Source: RBG-13-43-22 sp040755035 | Lineage (GTDB): Bacteria; Desulfobacterota; RBG-13-43-22 | Assembly (NCBI GenBank): GCA_040755035.1 | Contig: JBFMBU010000169.1 | Location: 1 to 55,504, forward strand | Direction of reading: 5' to 3' | Length of the DNA: 55,504 nt | Part shown: positions 25,736-33,842 of the stretch, in pieces | Layout of the letters: the number at the start of each line of letters is the position of its first letter | Position numbering within the stretch: position 1 is the stretch's first letter | Made by a program: the position numbers and the translations under genes | Notes under the pieces: model-generated | Databases searched by the model: none | Told to the model about the DNA's origin: nothing | The model's input: the letters and a program-made list of their open reading frames with translations, nothing else

Positions 25736-25784
25736 CGGTAGAAAAACTGTTCGTTACAAGACACAGCACGAGGATGCTGCGTCT
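25736..25784 (-). promoter_or_regulatory. Riboswitch expression platform (hairpin and possible switch pairing)
   Basis: Directly after the aptamer, AGACGCAGCA / TGCTGTGTCT (25784-25775 / 25768-25759) forms a stem with a 6-nt loop. A T-run (CAGTTTTTC) follows only 12 nt later. CTACCG at 25741-25736, next to the GGAGGG ribosome-binding site, is complementary to CGGTAG (25800-25795) in the aptamer. Competing pairings could control translation or termination; which is used is not clear. Confidence 0.5.
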
Positions 25785-25865
25785 GGCGGCCCTGCTACCG
25801 TATCTTTAATGAAGACTTAGGCCAGTGGCTTTGCGTCCCACCCTTTCGGATGGTTTGCCTTTTTC
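25785..25865 (-). promoter_or_regulatory. Cyclic-di-GMP-I (GEMM) riboswitch aptamer
   Basis: In transcript sense the segment contains GGCAAACCATCCGAAAGGGT, then GGGACGCAAAGCC, then GGCCTAAG and GGTAGCAGGG. These are the invariant blocks of the class-I c-di-GMP aptamer: P2 capped by a GAAA tetraloop, the ACGCAAAGCC junction, and the tetraloop-receptor/P3 side GGCCTAA...GGTAGC. It lies in the 5' leader of the exported repeat protein, a classic target (surface or biofilm genes). Confidence 0.93.
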
Positions 25866-25889
25866 AGACAATGTTGTTACTTTTTCTTA

Positions 25890-25906
25890 TGCAATTACCA
25901 TTCCAA
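25890..25906 (-). promoter_or_regulatory. Sigma-54 (RpoN) promoter upstream of the riboswitch
   Basis: In transcript sense TTGGAATGGTAATTGCA matches the -24/-12 consensus TTGGCACGNNNNTTGCA at all but two defined positions. GG and GC are separated by exactly 10 bases, as required. The predicted transcription start, about 12 nt past the GC, falls about 14 nt before the conserved aptamer. The rest of the stretch to 26185 shows no gene; a weak sigma-70-like TTGACG (26041-26046) precedes the nitroreductase gene. Confidence 0.75.
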
Positions 25907-26185
25907 CAAAGAATCCCAACCAACAACTTGAAACTTAAGAAAATCTTTTTCTGTTCCCTTGGGTTTCTTGCAACTTTTTGTATAAGGGCAGCGAAATTTG
26001 TTCTTTCTGTGATGAAAAAAATGATGACTATCGGGTTGCCTTGACGGATGAAATCGATTAAGCTATGGAAGATACAAAAACAATAAATTTATCCCTATCA
26101 TTCCCCTGAAAAGAAAAGGCCTTTATGACAATCCAGTCCCTGAAAATGGGCATTTATTTCAGTCTCTTCGGAAAGAAAGGAAACC

Positions 26186-27067
26186 ATGGAGCGGCTCCTT
26201 GTTACAATTGATCAGGAAAAATGTGTTCTCTGTGGAAGTTGTGTGGACGTCTGCACCCGGAGTATCATTGAACTGGGAGGAGACTCAGCCCGTATAAAGG
26301 CCCCTGACCGCTGTATCCTTTGCGGGCACTGTAAAAGTATCTGCCCGGAAGACGCCTTTACCCTTCATCCCTTAGATGCCGAAGAATTTGAATCCGTCTT
26401 ACCGGAAAACCAAAGGCCGACACCGGATGCTCTCCTGGCTTTTTTCCGGTTACGGCGGAGCATCAGGTTCTTTAAAGAGGACCCCGTTTCTAAAGCAGCT
26501 CTGGATAAAATCATTCAAGCCGGAAGGTTTATCCCTACCGGTGGGAACCGGCAGCCCCTTCATTTCCTGGTCCTCTATTCACCGGAGATCATCGAGACCC
26601 TCCGGAAAAAAATCCATGACTTTTTGAGAGGAGAAGCTCTGGCCATCCAGGAGGCCCTGGAAAGGCATCGAAAGAACGGAGATCCCTTACCGCCCCGGGC
26701 TGATGTCAAACTGGGTTATGCCCCGCTCTGGCGCAGCCTGGGGCGACTCTACGAACAAGGGAAGGACCTCCTTTTTTTCTTTGCCCCGGTCATTATCGTG
26801 CTCCATCTTCATCCCGAAAAAGCCTCTCCCTTCGGCGTGGATGCCGGTCTGGCCGCCATGCAGATGGTGCTTATGGCCGAAGCCCTGGGATTGGGGACCT
26901 GTTTCAGCGGGTTTTTATCCACGGCTTTAAACGCCTCGCCGGACCTGAAAACCTTGCTCAAAGTTCCGCTGGAACATAATGTCATGCTTTCCTTCATGAC
27001 CGGTCACCCGGATATTCAATACCTCCGGACAGTGGCCAGAAATCCGGCCAGGGTATCTTATCTTTGA
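26186..27067 (+). CDS. Ferredoxin-domain nitroreductase family protein
   Basis: 293 residues. The N-terminal ferredoxin domain carries two 4Fe-4S motifs, C13/C16/C19/C23 (CVLCGSCVDVC) and C43/C46/C49/C53 (CILCGHCKSIC). It is fused to an FMN nitroreductase-like domain from about residue 85 (RRSIRFFKEDPVSKAALDKII, PTGGNRQPLHFLVL, and GLGTCFSGFL near the end). Such fusions are common in strict anaerobes and are thought to pass electrons from the clusters to FMN; substrates are mostly unknown. GAAAGGAAACC precedes the ATG. It stands alone, 207 bp before the alcohol dehydrogenase. Confidence 0.88.
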   Translation: MERLLVTIDQEKCVLCGSCVDVCTRSIIELGGDSARIKAPDRCILCGHCKSICPEDAFTLHPLDAEEFESVLPENQRPTPDALLAFFRLRRSIRFFKEDPVSKAALDKIIQAGRFIPTGGNRQPLHFLVLYSPEIIETLRKKIHDFLRGEALAIQEALERHRKNGDPLPPRADVKLGYAPLWRSLGRLYEQGKDLLFFFAPVIIVLHLHPEKASPFGVDAGLAAMQMVLMAEALGLGTCFSGFLSTALNASPDLKTLLKVPLEHNVMLSFMTGHPDIQYLRTVARNPARVSYL

Positions 27068-27274
27068 GGGAATCATCCGATTTCAGCCCTGCGCTCCGTT
27101 TGGCGGATCCTTTTCCTAAAATAATCAGGAACAATCCCCGGGGGGAGTTGGGTTCTAACGGGTTGAGCTTGAATGGTTGGTTCTTTTTTGTGATCATCAT
27201 GGGAGCCTGCGGAGTGGAGAGAAAATTTGTTTTGTTAAGTAGCCTGAGATCCATCTTTAAGGAGGAGGACAAAA

Positions 27275-28309
27275 ATGCGCGCAGCAATTTTAGAGAATGG
27301 AAAATTGGAAATCAAAGAGGTGTCGAAACCTACCCCAAAACATGAGGAAGCCCTAATCAAAATGGTCACCGCCGGAGTGTGCCATTCGGATCTTCATTTG
27401 GTCAAAGGGGACTGGCCCCGCTTCGCCCGCCCTTTCCCCTTTCCTTTGGGCCATGAAGGCATTGGAATTGTGGAAGACTTGGGGCCGGGGGCGGAAAAAT
27501 ACGTCCAGAAGGGGGATCGCGTTATCCTAGGCCTGGGAGGTTCAGGAGGAGGTTACTGGTGCGGGGCATGTGAATATTGCCTCAGCGGAAGACCCCGCCT
27601 CTGCAAAGAGTCCAAAGGGATTTCCGGGGCCTATGCCGAATATATTTCTTTATGGGTAAAATCCCTGGTCAAACTGCCGGAGGCGGTCGGAAACGATGCC
27701 GTACCCCTGGCCTGTGGCGGATTAACAGCCTACAGTGCGGTGAAAAAACTGCTTAAATTTGAAATATGGCCCGGAAAACCGGTGGCCATTGTCGGGGCCG
27801 CCGGGGGACTCGGCCACTATGCGGTCCAGATTGCCAAGGCCTTCGGATATAAGGTGGTCGGCGTCGATGTGGGTAAAGAAAAAATGGATTTTATCCTAGG
27901 CCTGGGTGCTGACTTTGCGGTCGAGGTCGACGAAGCGGTAAAATTTGCCAAGGAAAAATTCGGCGGAGTTTATGCCAGTATCGTTTTCGCTCCGAAAATT
28001 GAAGCCTTCGAACTCGGATTGAAATTGATGCGCCGGGGCGGGGTCTTCATCAGCGTCGGCATGCCCGCCGCCAGTGAAGGGGCCATGTCCATCTCCCCCC
28101 TGGACCTGTTAGCCCGGGATCCATTAATTATGGCCTCGGCCGTGGGAACCGTGGAAGAAATGCGGGAGCTGGTGCAGTTGGTTGCCGACGGCAAGGTCCA
28201 AACCCATATCAGCCGCAGGGCCAAATTATCGGAACTCCCCCAGGTCCTCGAGGAGCTGGAGAAAGGGGCTTATCCCGGAAGGGCTTTAATTGATGATATG
28301 ACGGGGTAG
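27275..28309 (+). CDS. Zinc-dependent alcohol dehydrogenase
   Basis: 344-residue medium-chain dehydrogenase that interconverts alcohols and aldehydes with NAD(P). Catalytic zinc ligands are C36 (GVCHSDLH), H60-E61 (GHEG) and C147 (LACGG). The structural zinc site is C96, C99, C102 and C110 (CGACEYCLSGRPRLC). The cofactor fold reads AIVGAAGGLGHYAVQIAKA, with D after VVGV indicating NAD. AAGGAGGAGG lies 7 nt upstream of the ATG. A strong terminator follows at 28379, so it forms a single-gene unit or the end of one with the nitroreductase. Confidence 0.92.
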   Translation: MRAAILENGKLEIKEVSKPTPKHEEALIKMVTAGVCHSDLHLVKGDWPRFARPFPFPLGHEGIGIVEDLGPGAEKYVQKGDRVILGLGGSGGGYWCGACEYCLSGRPRLCKESKGISGAYAEYISLWVKSLVKLPEAVGNDAVPLACGGLTAYSAVKKLLKFEIWPGKPVAIVGAAGGLGHYAVQIAKAFGYKVVGVDVGKEKMDFILGLGADFAVEVDEAVKFAKEKFGGVYASIVFAPKIEAFELGLKLMRRGGVFISVGMPAASEGAMSISPLDLLARDPLIMASAVGTVEEMRELVQLVADGKVQTHISRRAKLSELPQVLEELEKGAYPGRALIDDMTG

Positions 28310-28378
28310 TGAAAGCTGGTGTGGGGAGGAATTCAATACACCTGAATAAAAATTTCCTATCAAACTTTTTCATTCCAC

Positions 28379-28424
28379 GGTACGAAGTCGGGCCTTTTGG
28401 TTTCGACTTCGTACCTCTTTTTAT
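28379..28424 (+). terminator. Rho-independent terminator after the alcohol dehydrogenase
   Basis: Perfect 12-bp stem GGTACGAAGTCG (28379-28390) / CGACTTCGTACC (28404-28415) with a 13-nt loop, followed by TCTTTTTAT. The T-run is only on the rightward side, so it serves the alcohol dehydrogenase. Its tail touches the stop codon of the leftward gene at 28421. Confidence 0.9.
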
Positions 28425-28645
28425 ATCGTCTTTAAACTACCTTTCAGTTTTTTCATAAACTGCTTCCTGGTTTTGTCATCCCCCAGGATTTTTTCTTTTA
28501 TCGCTTTCCAGGCGGGAGAACAGTTTTTGTACTCCACCTCCATAATCCCGTGAATAATCCTGTCCACTTCCTTTTTATTTTTCGGGGTGACCACGATTCC
28601 GGCCTCTTCAAGAATACCCTTCATATGTCTGAAATAGCATGACAT
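28421..28645 (-). CDS. Small conserved-looking protein, unknown function
   Basis: 74 residues starting MSCYFRHMKGILEEAGI, with a good ribosome-binding site (GGAGGAGAC, 6 nt before the ATG). It is lysine-rich and probably helical; I recall similar short 'MSCYFRH' proteins in anaerobes but cannot name a domain. Two cysteines (C3, C42) are not in a recognisable motif. It is downstream of the DUF2283-like pair by 62 bp. Confidence 0.65.
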   Translation of the reverse strand: MSCYFRHMKGILEEAGIVVTPKNKKEVDRIIHGIMEVEYKNCSPAWKAIKEKILGDDKTRKQFMKKLKGSLKTI

Positions 28646-28707
28646 GGAATAGTCTCCTCCATTAATTACCTGCCCGCGTAACCGGTGGAGCGGAAGCGGA
28701 TTTCGAT

Positions 28708-28932
28708 TTACGAGATTCTTCGACCATTCTCCGGCGGGCCTATCACCTCTTGAAATGAGAACTCATGCAATCCCGCATTCTTGCGAGCATGCTCTATGGT
28801 CATACTCACGAGATTACCTCGATCGTCGAGATCGGCATAGATGTTTTCACTGATTTCCTTTGTATCCGCCACTTCTTTATCGGTGAACTCGACCAGTGCC
28901 GTATCGGTGTCAGGAAAATACTTGACCTTCAT
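28708..28932 (-). CDS. DUF2283-type small protein
   Basis: 74 residues. The opening MKVKYFPDTDTALVEF and the NIYADLDDRGNLVSMTIEHA segment match the DUF2283 family of small proteins (beta strands followed by IEHA). Its ATG overlaps the stop of the preceding gene by 4 bp (ATGA), so the two are translationally coupled. DUF2283 proteins are often found beside DUF4258-like partners in arrangements that resemble toxin-antitoxin pairs; function is unproven. Confidence 0.75.
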   Translation of the reverse strand: MKVKYFPDTDTALVEFTDKEVADTKEISENIYADLDDRGNLVSMTIEHARKNAGLHEFSFQEVIGPPENGRRIS

Positions 28933-29171
28933 TGTTGTTTCTCCTTGAATGATCTATCAAAGAATGCATTATGGACGGTCTCGCCATCCTCGAGCAAGAT
29001 GACGCGCAGGAATTTGCCCTCCTCAACAATCCATGCCCACTTTTTTATTCTTCCGTCCGCCTGAACTTCGGTTTTGACGGGAAACGCAATCACCCTATGG
29101 ATCCATTCGATTTTAATTCTGGCCCGGTCCGGCCTGTTACGCACATGTTCGAAATACTGAGTCGTCTTCAT
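28929..29171 (-). CDS. Small protein, DUF4258-like partner of DUF2283
   Basis: 80 residues, MKTTQYFEHVRNRPDRARIK..., with GRIKKWAWIVEEGKFLRVILL and ETVHNAFFDRSF. The H-x-R-pattern near the N-terminus and the strand-rich C-terminal half are reminiscent of DUF4258 and other small RelE-like folds. First gene of a coupled pair with the DUF2283 gene. Toxin or nuclease activity is speculation from arrangement only. Confidence 0.65.
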   Translation of the reverse strand: MKTTQYFEHVRNRPDRARIKIEWIHRVIAFPVKTEVQADGRIKKWAWIVEEGKFLRVILLEDGETVHNAFFDRSFKEKQQ

Positions 29172-29637
29172 TTTCTTCTTTTTCTAATAGCAGACCGCAG
29201 CGTTGATCCGTGACCCAAATCTTCAGGGCTGAAGGCCACGCAGCGAAAAGCATGGTAACGATAGGGCAATGATACATTGGTGACTCCGTTAGGCAGTACC
29301 AATAAAGCAACTCAAAGGTTAAATGGTAAATAAATTATTTATCAGTCTTCACGAAATGGACAAATATTCTATGATTTAGAGCAATAAATGTGACAAAATA
29401 TTTCATTCGAAGCCTTTTTACCGACCGCTTAACTCCCGATATCAGGCAGAAACACCCATTCCGGAAAACTTTTCTATATGAATATACCAAATTTAGGGAA
29501 ATCAATCCATTTGCTTTTTTAACCCCTTTGAATATCAGGATTTTCTATCAATTTTCGCTTCACCCGCTAAAAACCCACTACCCCCCTCAAGAAAAATACG
29601 GTAGTATGGTCCGGGCTGAAGATGGTAAAGAAATAAA
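29172..29637. other. A+T-rich gene-free stretch
   Basis: About 465 bp between leftward small genes and the rightward membrane-protein gene, so it should hold divergent promoters. I see no convincing -35/-10 pair, RNA structure or gene. Short open frames on the plus strand lack ribosome-binding sites. Confidence 0.5.
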
Positions 29638-32241
29638 GTGGACAGGGTAAGGGAAAGCGAAACGTTGCGGATTCAACTCATAAAAAAATGGGGCCTATGG
29701 GGGCTGTTTTTGCTTCTGCCGTTGGTTCCCCTGGTCTTTTTTTTCACTGGCCCCATCAGCCCGGCGGCCAATATTGACGGACCGGCCCTGTCGATGCCGG
29801 CCGGGGCACGGATCACAGTCGATACCAGTTCTATACCGGACTGGTGGCGGCGATTTGATTTAAGGATCCGCTGTCAGGAAGCTCAGGATTGTTCAACCCT
29901 CGAAATCCTGGGCCTTTCCAGCCCAGCAGTGGTTTTCCGACCTTGTACAAGGAAATCGGAAATCGTTTTTCGCCTTAGCCTTGCCGGTCCCCCCCCTCCT
30001 AAAATCTATCTGACCAACAACAGGCGAGAACCGCTGTCGATTGAACAGATGGTTTTCAGGAATTTTTCGGCCATCAGTACCGGTTTTCCCAAATTCGCCC
30101 TTCTCCTCAGTCCCTTTCCCGGACCCCTCTACCCCCTTCTCCCGACCATACTGCTGATAGCCGGGACCCTCCTTTTAATCCTTTCCGGTCTTTTTCTTAT
30201 AAGCCGTCGGCCTCAAACCTGGTCCAAATTCTTTCTCCTCTGGCTCCAGGGAACTATCCCCTGGCTTGTTCTTATCCTGACCCTTTGGTTGCGCCTGACA
30301 GGCCGTCATCTTCTCCTGTCCGGTGAAATACTCCCCCTGCTTTCCCTGCCCGGCTGGTTTTATTTCGTCCTGACCGCTTCCTTTTTCCGTGGAAAATTTT
30401 TATCCCTTCTCATCGCCGCCTCGATGGGCTTATCTGTCATCATCCTTCTGGCTACGGTCTTGGGATTCGGAATACCCGTGAAAAATTTCGGCCCTTCCTA
30501 TATCTATCAGACCCATTTCACCCGGACCGCTATTTACTGCGGTTTGATCTATCTCTTTCTGTCCATTTTTTTGTATCGGCAGAAGAAGGCCTGGTTTTCA
30601 CCGGGGAAGCGCCTGTGTTTATCCTCCCTGATTATTGTCTTTTTCCCGGCCCTGATTATTTATCTATCCAACGGCTTCTCCGGCTATGGAGGAGATACGC
30701 TCTTTAACAGTCTCCTTTCCTGGCGCATTCTTCTGGGAGAAGGATTGAGGTTCTCCAAAGAATTCGCCGCTGCCCATGGAACCTGGGGTCTCTTACCGAT
30801 AAGGGATTCCTATCTGCCGACTTTTCCCATGGGGCCGGGATTTTTAGGACTGCCCACCGCTCTGCTCCAGTATTTTTTCTCTACGGAACCGGTTGAACTC
30901 CTAATCGGTTGGAACCAGAAGGTCACCGCTACCTGGATGGCCGCCCTGTCAGCCGCCCTTTTTTTTCAGGCGGTTTTTCTCTTAGGCCGCAACACCGGCT
31001 TGAGTTTGCTTTTAACCGCTGCCTTTGCCCTGGGCAGTACCCAGCCCACCATTTCGGCCGCGGTCCTCTGGCAGCACGGTCCGACGGTTTTTTTGCTTTG
31101 TTGGGGTCTTCTTTTCATCATCAAAGGGCAGCAGGAATCCCCTTCCTGGTACCCGCTGGCCGGCCTGCCCTTGGCCTTTCTGCCCATCATGCGTCCCCAG
31201 GCACTGCTGTTTTACCTGGCCGGAATGGCTACAGTAGGAATCCTACAGCCCAAAAGCCTTTTACGTTTTCTTTTGTGGTCCCTTCCGGGAATCACAGCCG
31301 CCCTTTGGATCAATCTTGGGCTGTATCATTCCCTCGTCGGAGGTTATGGGTATATGGCCTCAGGAGAAAATTTTTCCACCCCCTTCTTTGAGGGGGCGGC
31401 CGGACTGCTTTTTTCTCCCAACCGTGGGGCCCTGGTCTTTTCCCCCTTCCTGATCTTAGGGATTGTCGGGGGGGGTATCCTTTGGTTGAAACGCTCGGTC
31501 TGGGCCTGGTGTTTCGGCCTGGCCGCCTTGTTTTTCTTTATCATCCATGCCAAATACGTTCACTGGCACGGCGGCTGGTGCGTGGCCCCGCGCTCTTTTA
31601 GTGAACTGGTTCCTTTACTGACCCTTTTCAGCGTTTACTGGTTTCTGGAAATTAAAAAAGCGGTCATCCGAGTGATCGGTGTGGTTTTAGTTTTGATTTC
31701 CATTTCTATCAACCTGCCCGGGGCTTTTTATGTCTTTGAACAAGGCCAGTGGAACATGTTCCCTAATGTGGACCTCCGACGTCAGGAAAGGATCTGGGAC
31801 TACAGGGATTGGCTGCCTTTTCATTTTTTATATTGGGTGGACATTGAAAAATTCAGGGAAACCCCGGCCTTCCCTTTTGTAGTGGGGGATACGGCGGAAC
31901 CGGTTACATCGGAAAGATATCATAACCGGGTAAAAACCATTCTGACCTCTGAACCGCAGGAGGTCCTCAGAATTTCAAATTTGGCTTTGAACGAAGGAGC
32001 TTACCGGATCATCTACAACGGAAAAGCCTCTTCTTCAACATCAGGCCGGGCGCAAAGCATCCTGGGTTTCGTGGGAAACAAAGTGGAGGAAACCCTTTTG
32101 CCCTTAGCCGAATCAAAGGCCTTTCCTTTGATGCATGATTTTGTGGTGGAAAAAAAAGGGCGACTGGATTTCCGCCTTCTGATCAGCGGGCAGGGGTCGG
32201 TCATCTTCGATACTATCCGGATTATTCCTTTACAGAAATAA
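29638..32241 (+). CDS. Polytopic membrane protein, GT-C glycosyltransferase-like
   Basis: 867 residues with about 15 hydrophobic helices. TM1 (17-37) is followed by a soluble beta-rich region (about 38-150), a helical core to about residue 695, and a soluble C-terminal domain. GGDTLFNSLLSWRILLGEG near residue 352 and HWHGGWCVAPRSFSELVPLL near 642 resemble loops of GT-C (GT39-like) transferases and related membrane proteins. A lipid-linked sugar transferase is possible, but I cannot name a family. GTG at 29638 has a weak ribosome-binding site. TTG at 29665 (MRIQLIKKW), with AAGGGA upstream, is an alternative start. Alone and rightward, converging on the ribosomal cluster. Confidence 0.7.
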   Translation: MDRVRESETLRIQLIKKWGLWGLFLLLPLVPLVFFFTGPISPAANIDGPALSMPAGARITVDTSSIPDWWRRFDLRIRCQEAQDCSTLEILGLSSPAVVFRPCTRKSEIVFRLSLAGPPPPKIYLTNNRREPLSIEQMVFRNFSAISTGFPKFALLLSPFPGPLYPLLPTILLIAGTLLLILSGLFLISRRPQTWSKFFLLWLQGTIPWLVLILTLWLRLTGRHLLLSGEILPLLSLPGWFYFVLTASFFRGKFLSLLIAASMGLSVIILLATVLGFGIPVKNFGPSYIYQTHFTRTAIYCGLIYLFLSIFLYRQKKAWFSPGKRLCLSSLIIVFFPALIIYLSNGFSGYGGDTLFNSLLSWRILLGEGLRFSKEFAAAHGTWGLLPIRDSYLPTFPMGPGFLGLPTALLQYFFSTEPVELLIGWNQKVTATWMAALSAALFFQAVFLLGRNTGLSLLLTAAFALGSTQPTISAAVLWQHGPTVFLLCWGLLFIIKGQQESPSWYPLAGLPLAFLPIMRPQALLFYLAGMATVGILQPKSLLRFLLWSLPGITAALWINLGLYHSLVGGYGYMASGENFSTPFFEGAAGLLFSPNRGALVFSPFLILGIVGGGILWLKRSVWAWCFGLAALFFFIIHAKYVHWHGGWCVAPRSFSELVPLLTLFSVYWFLEIKKAVIRVIGVVLVLISISINLPGAFYVFEQGQWNMFPNVDLRRQERIWDYRDWLPFHFLYWVDIEKFRETPAFPFVVGDTAEPVTSERYHNRVKTILTSEPQEVLRISNLALNEGAYRIIYNGKASSSTSGRAQSILGFVGNKVEETLLPLAESKAFPLMHDFVVEKKGRLDFRLLISGQGSVIFDTIRIIPLQK

Positions 32242-32257
32242 AAAGAGGGGAATAAAA

Positions 32258-32287
32258 AAGGCAGGGCCGAAAAAACAGCCCTGCCTT
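32258..32287. terminator. Bidirectional terminator, end of ribosomal cluster
   Basis: 10-bp stem AAGGCAGGGC / GCCCTGCCTT (32258-32267 / 32278-32287). Read leftward it is followed by TTTTTTATT, an ideal terminator about 50 bp after rplQ. Rightward it is followed by a weaker TTATAGTTGTTT. Confidence 0.88.
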
Positions 32288-32305
32288 TATAGTTGTTTAA
32301 AATGG

Positions 32306-32331
32306 AAAGAGGGAAATCCGGCCTCTTTTTT
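32306..32331 (+). terminator. Second hairpin, rightward terminator
   Basis: AAAGAGG (32306-32312) / CCTCTTT (32322-32328) with a 9-nt loop, then further T. It would back up termination of the membrane-protein gene ending at 32241 before transcription enters rplQ antisense. Confidence 0.5.
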
Positions 32332-32335
32332 CCTG

Positions 32336-32797
32336 TTATTCTTTGGTTTCCTCTTTTTTCCCCTGTCCGGGGATCAATCCCTTGACCTTATCCATGGCTT
32401 CCTGGGTCCTGCTTTTTTTCTTTTTGACCTTTTTCGACTCAGGTCGTCCCAGCAATTCGATAACGGAAACCGGGGCGGCGTCTCCCTTGCGGTAACGCAG
32501 TTTGGTGATTTTGGTGTAACCCCCGTTTCTTTCCAGAAAGCGGTCTTTGATTTCACCAAACAGTTTATAAACTATCTGTTTTTCCTGAATAAAGGCCAAA
32601 GCCTGCCGGCGGGCGTGGAGGTCCCCTTTTTTGGCCAGGGTAATCATCCGGTCGGCCTCCATTCGCAGTTCCTTGGCCTTGGCCAAAGTCGTTTCAATCC
32701 TTTCATGCTCCAACAGGGAGGTAACCATGTTCCGCATCAAAGCCTTGCGGTGGCTGGCGTCACGACTCAATTTTCTTCCGGCGCAATTATGTCTCAT
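32336..32797 (-). CDS. rplQ: 50S ribosomal protein L17
   Basis: Large-subunit protein at the exit-tunnel side of the ribosome, 153 residues. MRHNCAGRKLSRDASHRKALMRNM is the conserved opening. The core ends near residue 118; a lysine-rich tail (ESKKVKKKKSRTQEAM...) makes it longer than E. coli L17 (127). The ATG lies inside the last codons of rpoA (11-bp overlap), as expected for coupled alpha-operon genes. Last gene of the superoperon. Confidence 0.97.
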   Translation of the reverse strand: MRHNCAGRKLSRDASHRKALMRNMVTSLLEHERIETTLAKAKELRMEADRMITLAKKGDLHARRQALAFIQEKQIVYKLFGEIKDRFLERNGGYTKITKLRYRKGDAAPVSVIELLGRPESKKVKKKKSRTQEAMDKVKGLIPGQGKKEETKE

Positions 32798-33806
32798 TGT
32801 CGTCTTCCTTCTTCTCTTCTAAGGGGGGCGGCGGGTCGAATCCCTCGAGCTTCATCCCCAAATGGAGCCCCATTTCCTCCAATATGGCTTTTATTTCATT
32901 CAGTGATTTTCGTCCGAAATTTTTGGTCTTCAGCATTTCCGGTTCCGTTCGCTGAACCAGTTCCCAGATATGACGGATATTCGCGTTTTTCAGGCAATTG
33001 GCCGAACGAACGGAAAGTTCCAGTTCCTCGACACTCTTATATAAATTCTGATTGATCTGCTCCTCAGGATGAACCGCTTCCGTCCGCTCCGGTTCTTCGA
33101 CCTCTTCCTCAAAATTGATGAAAGGGGTCAATTGCTCTTTCAGAATCTTGGCCGAAACGGCTACGGCATCTTCCGGTGAAATACTGCCGTCGGTCCAGAT
33201 TTCCAGGGTCAGTTTGTCGTAATCGGTGATCTGGCCCACCCGGGCGGTGCCCACCACATAGCTGACCTTTTTTATCGGAGAATAGGCGCAATCAAGAAAA
33301 ATGGTCCCCAGCGGGACGTTGTCTGTCTTGTTCCTCTCCGAAGGGACATAACCCTTGCCCATTTTGACCGTCATTTCCGCTTTTAGACGCCCATCGGGAG
33401 AAACGGTGGCGATGGGAGCCTCAGGATTTAAAATTTCCACCTGAGGGTCGCAAATGAGATCCTTAGCCAGAACCGGACCCTCCTTGAGGATGTTCAGTCG
33501 GATAATCCTCGGCTCGTCCACATGCATCTTCAGGCGGACGGTTTTGAGGTTTAAGATAATATCGGTGACATCCTCCACCACACCAGGCAAAGTGGAAAAT
33601 TCATGGAGTGCCCCATCAAATTTTACGGAAGCGATAGCCGCACCTTGGAGGGAAGAAATTAAAACCCTGCGCAAAGCGTTCCCAAGGGTGACTCCAAACC
33701 CCCGCTCTAAAGGTTCACAGACGAACTTACCGTAAAAACGACTATGACCGTCCGGATCCACTTCCAATCTTTTGGGTTTTATCAGTTCTCGCCAGTTCCG
33801 ATACAT
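32787..33806 (-). CDS. rpoA: RNA polymerase alpha subunit
   Basis: 339 residues. The N-terminal dimerisation domain includes EPLERGFGVTLGNALRRVLISSLQGAA. The C-terminal DNA- and activator-binding domain follows an acidic linker, with NCLKNANIRHIWELVQRTEPEMLKTKNFGRKSLNEI. Normal length. Placed between rpsD (36 bp) and rplQ (overlap), the usual alpha-operon order. Confidence 0.98.
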   Translation of the reverse strand: MYRNWRELIKPKRLEVDPDGHSRFYGKFVCEPLERGFGVTLGNALRRVLISSLQGAAIASVKFDGALHEFSTLPGVVEDVTDIILNLKTVRLKMHVDEPRIIRLNILKEGPVLAKDLICDPQVEILNPEAPIATVSPDGRLKAEMTVKMGKGYVPSERNKTDNVPLGTIFLDCAYSPIKKVSYVVGTARVGQITDYDKLTLEIWTDGSISPEDAVAVSAKILKEQLTPFINFEEEVEEPERTEAVHPEEQINQNLYKSVEELELSVRSANCLKNANIRHIWELVQRTEPEMLKTKNFGRKSLNEIKAILEEMGLHLGMKLEGFDPPPPLEEKKEDDNET

Positions 33807-33842
33807 ATGCTCTCCTTGACCTTTTCCAAATAGAGGTAAAAA

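Noticed and set aside
27064..27345. 93-residue frame before the alcohol dehydrogenase
   Set aside because: It overlaps the dehydrogenase start, has no ribosome-binding site and no recognisable composition.
29172..29637. Possible riboswitch or small RNA in the A+T-rich gap
   Set aside because: Some short complementary stretches exist, but no known conserved motif could be matched.
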